NCBI GenBank assembly: GCA_022747635.1
Contig: JAKTNV010000004.1
Location: forward strand, 20,138,969-20,202,968
From: Hetaerina americana
Taxonomy: Eukaryota; Arthropoda; Insecta; Odonata; Calopterygidae
DNA: 64,000 bases
Direction of reading: 5' to 3'
Shown here: positions 59,001-64,000 of the stretch, piece after piece
How the letters are laid out: every line of letters begins with the position of its first letter
Position numbering within the stretch: the first letter of the stretch is position 1
Program-made: the position numbers and the translations under genes
Notes under the pieces: model-generated
Seen by the model: the letters and a program-made list of their open reading frames with translations, nothing else
The model's database searches: none
Told to the model about the DNA's origin: nothing

Positions 59001-62000
59001 CACTCGTCTTTTTGTTTCCGAGTGGTGTCACACCGTCGCGGTGTTAGCTCGTCTCGCCCTCGTAGTTGTTTGAAATCCGATTGTAGATGTTTTAAAGCCG
59101 TTATAACTAGGGCTCTGGACATGTCGGAATGGAGTGAGTGGGATTTTAATTTTACCTCCAGTAATGTCTTCTCCCTTGCGTCCGCAGCCTTATGTGTTCC
59201 TCCGACTGTCCTTCCCGCTCCTATTTCTGTTGGAACTGTCAAAATCGTAGCCTAGGTGCTGACTCCTCAACGAAAAAATACGGCATTGAGTTAAGTAAAA
59301 TATCGTGGGCGTTAAAAAAAAGAAATTTGGAGACAGTGGCATAAAAATGAGTGAAGTGTAAGTGAAGTATCGCAGTGTATCGTTTAACGCTGAATATCTT
59401 TTATTTCTGTTCTTCTATTTATCTCTGGACGGAGTCCATCGTATGATTATTTTTTGCATGTTTAATTAGAGATATTTTGCTGTCTTATTATTGAAGGTGT
59501 TTCACTTTTCTAATGTGACTTAAGCGATGGTCTATCAATTTCTGGCTGCCTCCTGTATATGTCTACATCATATCCATTTCCCAATGGGCTGGGGAGAGCT
59601 TTCGAAAACTACCTCTTTCTTTTTCAAGTTGAATTTTTGGTCTCACGTGAGTCATGCCAAAGTAATTTTCTTCGTATTTTTATACGTTCTAAAAAAAGAA
59701 GAAAAGGGATGTTTTTTGAAAATAAAGTCTTGAATAAATTAAGGAAGTCGATGAACGTATTGGAAATCAATATTCTTGGGTGCTTTCAAGAAAACTATCT
59801 TCGTCAAAAACAGTATTTTTCTCTCAACGACCAACGACCAACAATTTAGTGCTTCTGCATCGTGCATTGACAGTTATGCTGTTGCCTTTAAAAAAATCTG
59901 CCTTTCTGTTCCCTGAAATCCCAGAAACTCCTCTCTTACTTTCTTTGTAAATGCTTCGCGGAATTCCGGTGGGTCGGGGCGCCGTTTGACAGCCCCTGCT
60001 CAAGCAGAACCACTAATTCACTTTCGTCGGCGCCGTCTCCAACAATGGTTCCCTTTCTTTGTAAGCAAACTATTCACGCCATCGTGATTTTCCTTCTCCG
60101 AAAGTTCCTTCGTGCCTTTCTCTTTTATTCGTCCCCGAACGTGATGCGACTCTTGTGGTTGAGCATGCTAGTTTTCTCTCAAATAGCGAGTAAAATGCCA
60201 GTCATAGTTAGGGCAGTTTTTCGTTGCAAATCACGACAGAGTAAATGGTTTAATCGGTGTCGATATTTTGTATATCTCCATCATCGGTTGTAATTTTGTG
60301 TAATATTTACGAGTATTATCCCAGACAAAATAACCAGGCGGGAAAACGGAAAAAATACGAACTTTCAGGCCTGCTGTCGCGTGTTATATTCTTGCTTTCT
60401 TTGGAATGCGGTTGATCCGGCAAGGCACTTCGCTAAGGTAAGAGCGATGCCTGCTCTGGAATTTCCCCTGGTATGGCGAGGCATCGGAAACGAACTTAAA
60501 GTGAAAAAAGGTAACATTTTCAAGCGGAGAAACTAGGAAATAGTCGTATTCAACATATGTTATTCGTAGTAATTGTAAGTCGAGTGGAATTGAATGGAAG
60601 CTGTGTGGAATGCTCTTTTCTTATCTCTGACTGTAATTGCTCCTTGTGGCTTTCCACAGTTTATTTTTTACTTGTAGTGATCTTCTTTGAGGTTTATTTT
60701 TTCCTTTTACGTATTTGAAAGGTAAATATAAGAACCGCTACCTTGGAGGTAATTTTACCTTCACTAAGGAAACCAACCGTGTGAGGAACTCAAGTTTAAG
60801 GTGGTGCAAGCGACCTTGTCAGAAAGGAGAGATCTTCGGTCGGGAATAGAAGGGACGCCGAGGTCCTTTTATTTGAATGCGCAGTGTTTGACCGCCACGT
60901 TTTGGAAAAAAAGTATTTGGTAGGTTTCGAAGGCATGGGTTCCGATCGGCGAATGTAGGTTGTCTCCCCCATCTCTTTGAAGAAGTATTCTCCTTACACT
61001 TATTTCGTGACTTAATGGTATTTTTTAAATAAGTCCTTGAACATTGAGGTGAAAGGTTTGCTTGCTTTGCTATTGATGTTCCCTTTCCCCCCGTGCGCCT
61101 CGGTTTTAAAATCACGGGGATTCTCTGCGAACATATTTGTCTCTCTCAACGTGCACCGTCATCTCCCAGCGGCAGCAGTCACGATTGTCAGAGAGAGAGA
61201 CATATCCCCAGGTACCCACGCATTTTCACTATTTGGGAAGCCGCTCCCCCTTCTCTCTCTCCTCCCCCTCTCGGAGAGCTGTGTTAGGTTGGGTAGGAAA
61301 AGCGAACGGCACTCCTGTCTATTGCAAGGTGAAATATAGGGCCGGGATGCATGTTGGGGCGATTAAATCTTCAGGATTGCGTTTGAATATTTCATTTCCA
61401 CTGCGGGAATCTAGTTGCGACATTCAGGTTGATTTCTTTCTCTCAGATTGTGCCATGCTTCCTGTCGCTGAATTCAGGTTAAAAAAAATAACTGATGGGA
61501 ATAAGCTCGCGATTTAGTTTTGGTGACACAGCACAAGCTCTTTCCAGAATTAAAATCGGCAGTAAAGTGGTTCTTCCCAGCTTTTAACATGCAGGTAACA
61601 TATTTCTGATGTGTATTAAGACGCGCCCCTCTTGTTTTTGAAGGAAGCAGGTATGATTTATGTGATCTAAGAGGTATGGTCATTCGGAAAACAAGATAAT
61701 TATCCTTAGTAATTGTTTGCCAAGTGTTGAAAGAGTGGAGGGAATTGAAGTGGTTGGAATAGGAAGTACACGACAAATGGTAAACTAGGGGATGCCTTGA
61801 GATGGTGTTGTTGGAAGGAGATCAAGCTGTGTATAAAGCAATGAAATGACCCCAATTTATTGCACCTAGTATTTAGGTAGGTATTGATTCGAATGTGTAA
61901 TCTGCGGCTCAGACGTCTTTAGTTATTGTTGCAAACTCCAAACCGCATTGTTCCCTTGTGATTTTATTTTGATGAAAATTTTTATAATTTTGGAAGAAGT

Positions 62001-62129
62001 CGGGTAAATATGTTGTCATTTCGACCCGTATGCGTCATCCCCGTTGTTAGGATGTTCTTGCGAAATTTATTGCAATCAATGCTTTAATAAGTTCAACAGA
62101 TTCAGGCTTGAGGTCGTGGAAGTTCATCA
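59001..62129. other. Noncoding stretch
   Basis: No gene supported. GC-bearing parts near 61060-61340 have overlapping short frames only. TTCCACAGTTTATT near 60657 matches a word of the 62 kb palindrome but is not extended. Confidence 0.4.
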
Positions 62130-62169
62130 TAATGAAATAAGGACAATTTGCACTTTTCCACAGTTTATT

Positions 62170-62216
62170 TAACGTACGACGCGTTTCAACTCACAGAGTC
62201 ATCATCAGGTACGTTA
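62170..62216 (-). ncRNA. Hammerhead-ribozyme-like motif (minus strand)
   Basis: The better of the two mirrored motifs because its stem I is 8 bp. The predicted cleavage is after the C at 62178 (minus strand GUC). Stem II is 4-5 bp (GACTC with GAGTT, including one G-U pair) with a 3-nt TGT loop. The extra U before stem II departs from the canonical core, so activity needs testing. Confidence 0.6.
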
Positions 62217-62229
62217 TTTAGTTTGTCTT

Positions 62230-62268
62230 GTACCTGATGATGACTCTGTGAGTTGAAACGCGTCGTAC
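62230..62268 (+). ncRNA. Hammerhead-ribozyme-like motif (+ strand)
   Basis: Mirror copy of the minus-strand motif. CTGATGA is at 62234-62240, the stem II hairpin at 62242-62254, GAAAC at 62255-62259 and GTC at 62262-62264. Stem I is only GTAC (62230-62233) with GTAC (62265-62268), plus a possible T-G pair. It lies in the same transcript as the complementary arm, which would compete by forming the long hairpin. Confidence 0.55.
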
Positions 62269-62312
62269 GTTAAATAAACTGTGGAAAAGTGCAAATTGTC
62301 CTTATTTCATTA

Positions 62313-64000
62313 CAATGCTTTAATGACGGAAAAGAGATTTTTGAATTGCATTTTTGTTAGAAAAAACTCCACCTAGTGTTATGAAAAAATAATTAGCGCT
62401 ATCGCTCATATTTTAAATTGGGAGAAATTATTCTAATTCTCAATTGCTCCTGAGGTTCGAAATTTGCTCTTATCAGAAGAGAATCCACTGACGTTCATTT
62501 CCGTCCTTGAAGCGAAGCGTTGGTGCCCCACAGAGGGTCGGTCGATAAATATTTCATTAAACGACTTCGGCAAGAAATATCCGTGATTATGACACGATTT
62601 TTAGTGCCAGATACAGCACTCGTCGTGTTTCAAGTTTTGAGTAATGTGCGACGGCTCGTAGCCAACTCATCCGAGGAGGCATCGGGGGTTTGACAACTCG
62701 GGTACACGTAGCGTCCTCGTGAGGTCGATATCCGCCCATTGGCACACCCCCACGTTGAATACCGGACTCCCCTTCTCTCGCTCCATCAGTAGCCCAGTCT
62801 CAGGAGACAGGAAAATGTGGAAAAGTGACTCCGCTAATGCGCGGGTGAGGTAGAGAGCGCTTTCAATTTCCCTCCCCTCCCGGTCATCACTATCCCCACC
62901 CCAAACAGGTGTTTGTGTTGGTTCTTCCGCCTCATCCCCCTCCCCTGTAAAGGCGGTGGAGTCATAAAAACAAAAGTGACCAACCGCTGCCATTTTCGAA
63001 CTTCATTTCACGGAAACCTTTTTCCGCGCACAGCATCGTTTTTGTGTGGAGGCACGAGTCAGCATGCGTATAGTGTTTGTGTACTGTGTCATCAATCCTA
63101 CGGATGGCTCTTTCTCCTCCGTTCCCGATTCGGGACATTAGCGTACTTTTTTTGCCAGCGGAGGGCCTTAATCGACGAATCTCTCGCCACCTTGCCTTTC
63201 GAATTTAGAAATCAGATTTAGGCGATATTTTTTTCCGCCTCCGTTTCGGTCGAGTGGGGGGGAATTTTTTCGTGTGAAGATGGACAGAAAGGTTTAGTTT
63301 GTATTGCTCACGGCTCGATTTTACAGATTTTCATTAATTTTCTTCTCCCGTAAGGTTTTTATGTGTGCTCAGTCTTTTATCGTTGAATGCAGATTTGAGA
63401 TATAGTCCGCACGAAACTTTTTGCGTGCGTTGGTGTGCATCTCTTTATGGTCAACGGGCAAAACTATTTCTCTTCTTTTCGTCGTTTTTTGGCATGACTA
63501 TCGGGTTGGAGTCGGTTGCTAACATCTCAATTACCACTCCAATTATGTGCATGCCATTCGAGTTTCAATGTAGGCGCAATTGCTTTAGTTATTTATTAAT
63601 ACTAAATAGATTATATTCGTTTCATTATCAATTGATTGAATTATAGTGGAACGTATGAAAACAATGGGAGGAGGTTGAGAAATTCTCTTCTTGATGCACT
63701 TCCTTGACTTTGGGAGAGGTTTTGATAGTAGTCTGCATGCAATCAATGATTATTCGAACGACTATAAGTCCGCATGGATCAAACTTCAAAATAGGTAGCT
63801 GAAAAGATTTGTTCGTTTGTCATTGTTGCCTTTGCTGTCATTGTTTGTTCGTGCGATTCTTCGCCTCGCCATATTTCCGAAATGATGAAAGCAATTTCCT
63901 TTCTGAAGTGCGGAAATTCTAGAATATTTATTATTTCACCTTAAGTGATGTCCTTCATTTTCTGAGCATCACCATATCCTAATCTGACCATCATTTATCT
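62313..64000. other. Noncoding stretch
   Basis: No gene supported. The region 62640-63000 is moderately CpG-rich with frames on both strands (108 and 102 codons) and no recognisable product. Confidence 0.4.

Larger units (their letters stand above)
62130..62312. mobile_element. Perfect 83-bp palindrome carrying hammerhead ribozyme cores on both strands
   Basis: The arms 62130-62212 and 62230-62312 are exact reverse complements around a 17-nt loop. Each arm spells, in order, stem I, CTGATGA, a stem-II hairpin, GAAAC, the palindrome ACGCGT, and GTC. On the minus strand CTGATGA is 62208-62202, GAAAC is 62187-62183 and GTC is 62180-62178. Stem I there is an 8-bp perfect pairing of TAACGTAC with GTACGTTA (62216-62209 and 62177-62170). 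On the + strand the same core is at 62234-62264, with a shorter GTAC/GTAC stem I. Downstream of each GTC lies AAATAAACTGTGGAAAAG. Minimal type I hammerheads with a tiny self-complementary stem III, thought to work as dimers, are known from Penelope-like retroelements. One T is extra between CTGATGA and stem II. No reverse transcriptase sequence is present, so this is a nonautonomous or foldback remnant. Confidence 0.8.

Noticed and set aside
58588..59255. Three long overlapping frames (111, 167 and 177 codons)
   Set aside because: Composition-driven; no domain, no clear splice pair, both strands open.
60651..60680. Fragment of the 62 kb palindrome
   Set aside because: Only the 14-mer TTCCACAGTTTATT is shared and it does not extend.

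Overview
This 64 kb window looks like nuclear DNA from an animal, most likely an arthropod, and appears to be almost entirely noncoding. It is AT-rich with scattered CpG-dense islands. It carries tRNA-derived SINEs with target-site duplications, microsatellites and palindromic hammerhead-ribozyme-like elements of a kind known from Penelope-like retroelements. There is no operon structure, and no open frame translates to a protein I recognise. The longest open frame (192 codons, 19406-19984) lies in a CpG-rich block that is also largely open on the other strand, so I treat it as a composition effect. I cannot name the species.

Layout. 1-2650: low-complexity AT-rich DNA with one CpG-rich block (585-1090). 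2651-3112: a full SINE followed by a second SINE 3' fragment. 3113-15350: unremarkable DNA with a CpG/polypurine block (3395-3960), a 14-bp minisatellite (9158-9203), a diverged dispersed repeat pair (7815-7975 and 9970-10105) and small hairpins. 15355-15583: an imperfect ribozyme-like palindrome and a TA microsatellite. 15744-16059: a SINE. 17100-29640: long AT-rich stretches broken by CpG blocks, a SINE with a perfect 11-bp duplication (28256-28559), a possible exon or promoter (27779-28006) and a 45-bp inverted repeat (29260-29304). 32880-33600: the strongest CpG island. 35116-35426: a SINE. 36311-36364: the best candidate coding exon, 54 nt in phase 0/0 with a good acceptor and a consensus GTAAGT donor. 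38262-38470: a second, different tRNA-derived SINE family. 41700-54745: several decayed SINE or tRNA-like relics, a decayed ribozyme-like palindrome (51181-51329) and a clean SINE (54060-54371). 57360-64000: a tRNA-like relic, a perfect 39-bp-arm hairpin (58273-58359) and the standout feature, a perfect 83-bp-arm palindrome (62130-62312) whose arms each spell a hammerhead ribozyme core.

The simplest reading is that the window lies in a very long intron or an intergenic region, perhaps with one short exon near 36.3 kb. The mobile-element story is clearer. One SINE family (about 300 bp, tRNA-like head, TAG-repeat tail) was moved recently by a LINE machinery. A palindromic hammerhead family is present in three states of decay.
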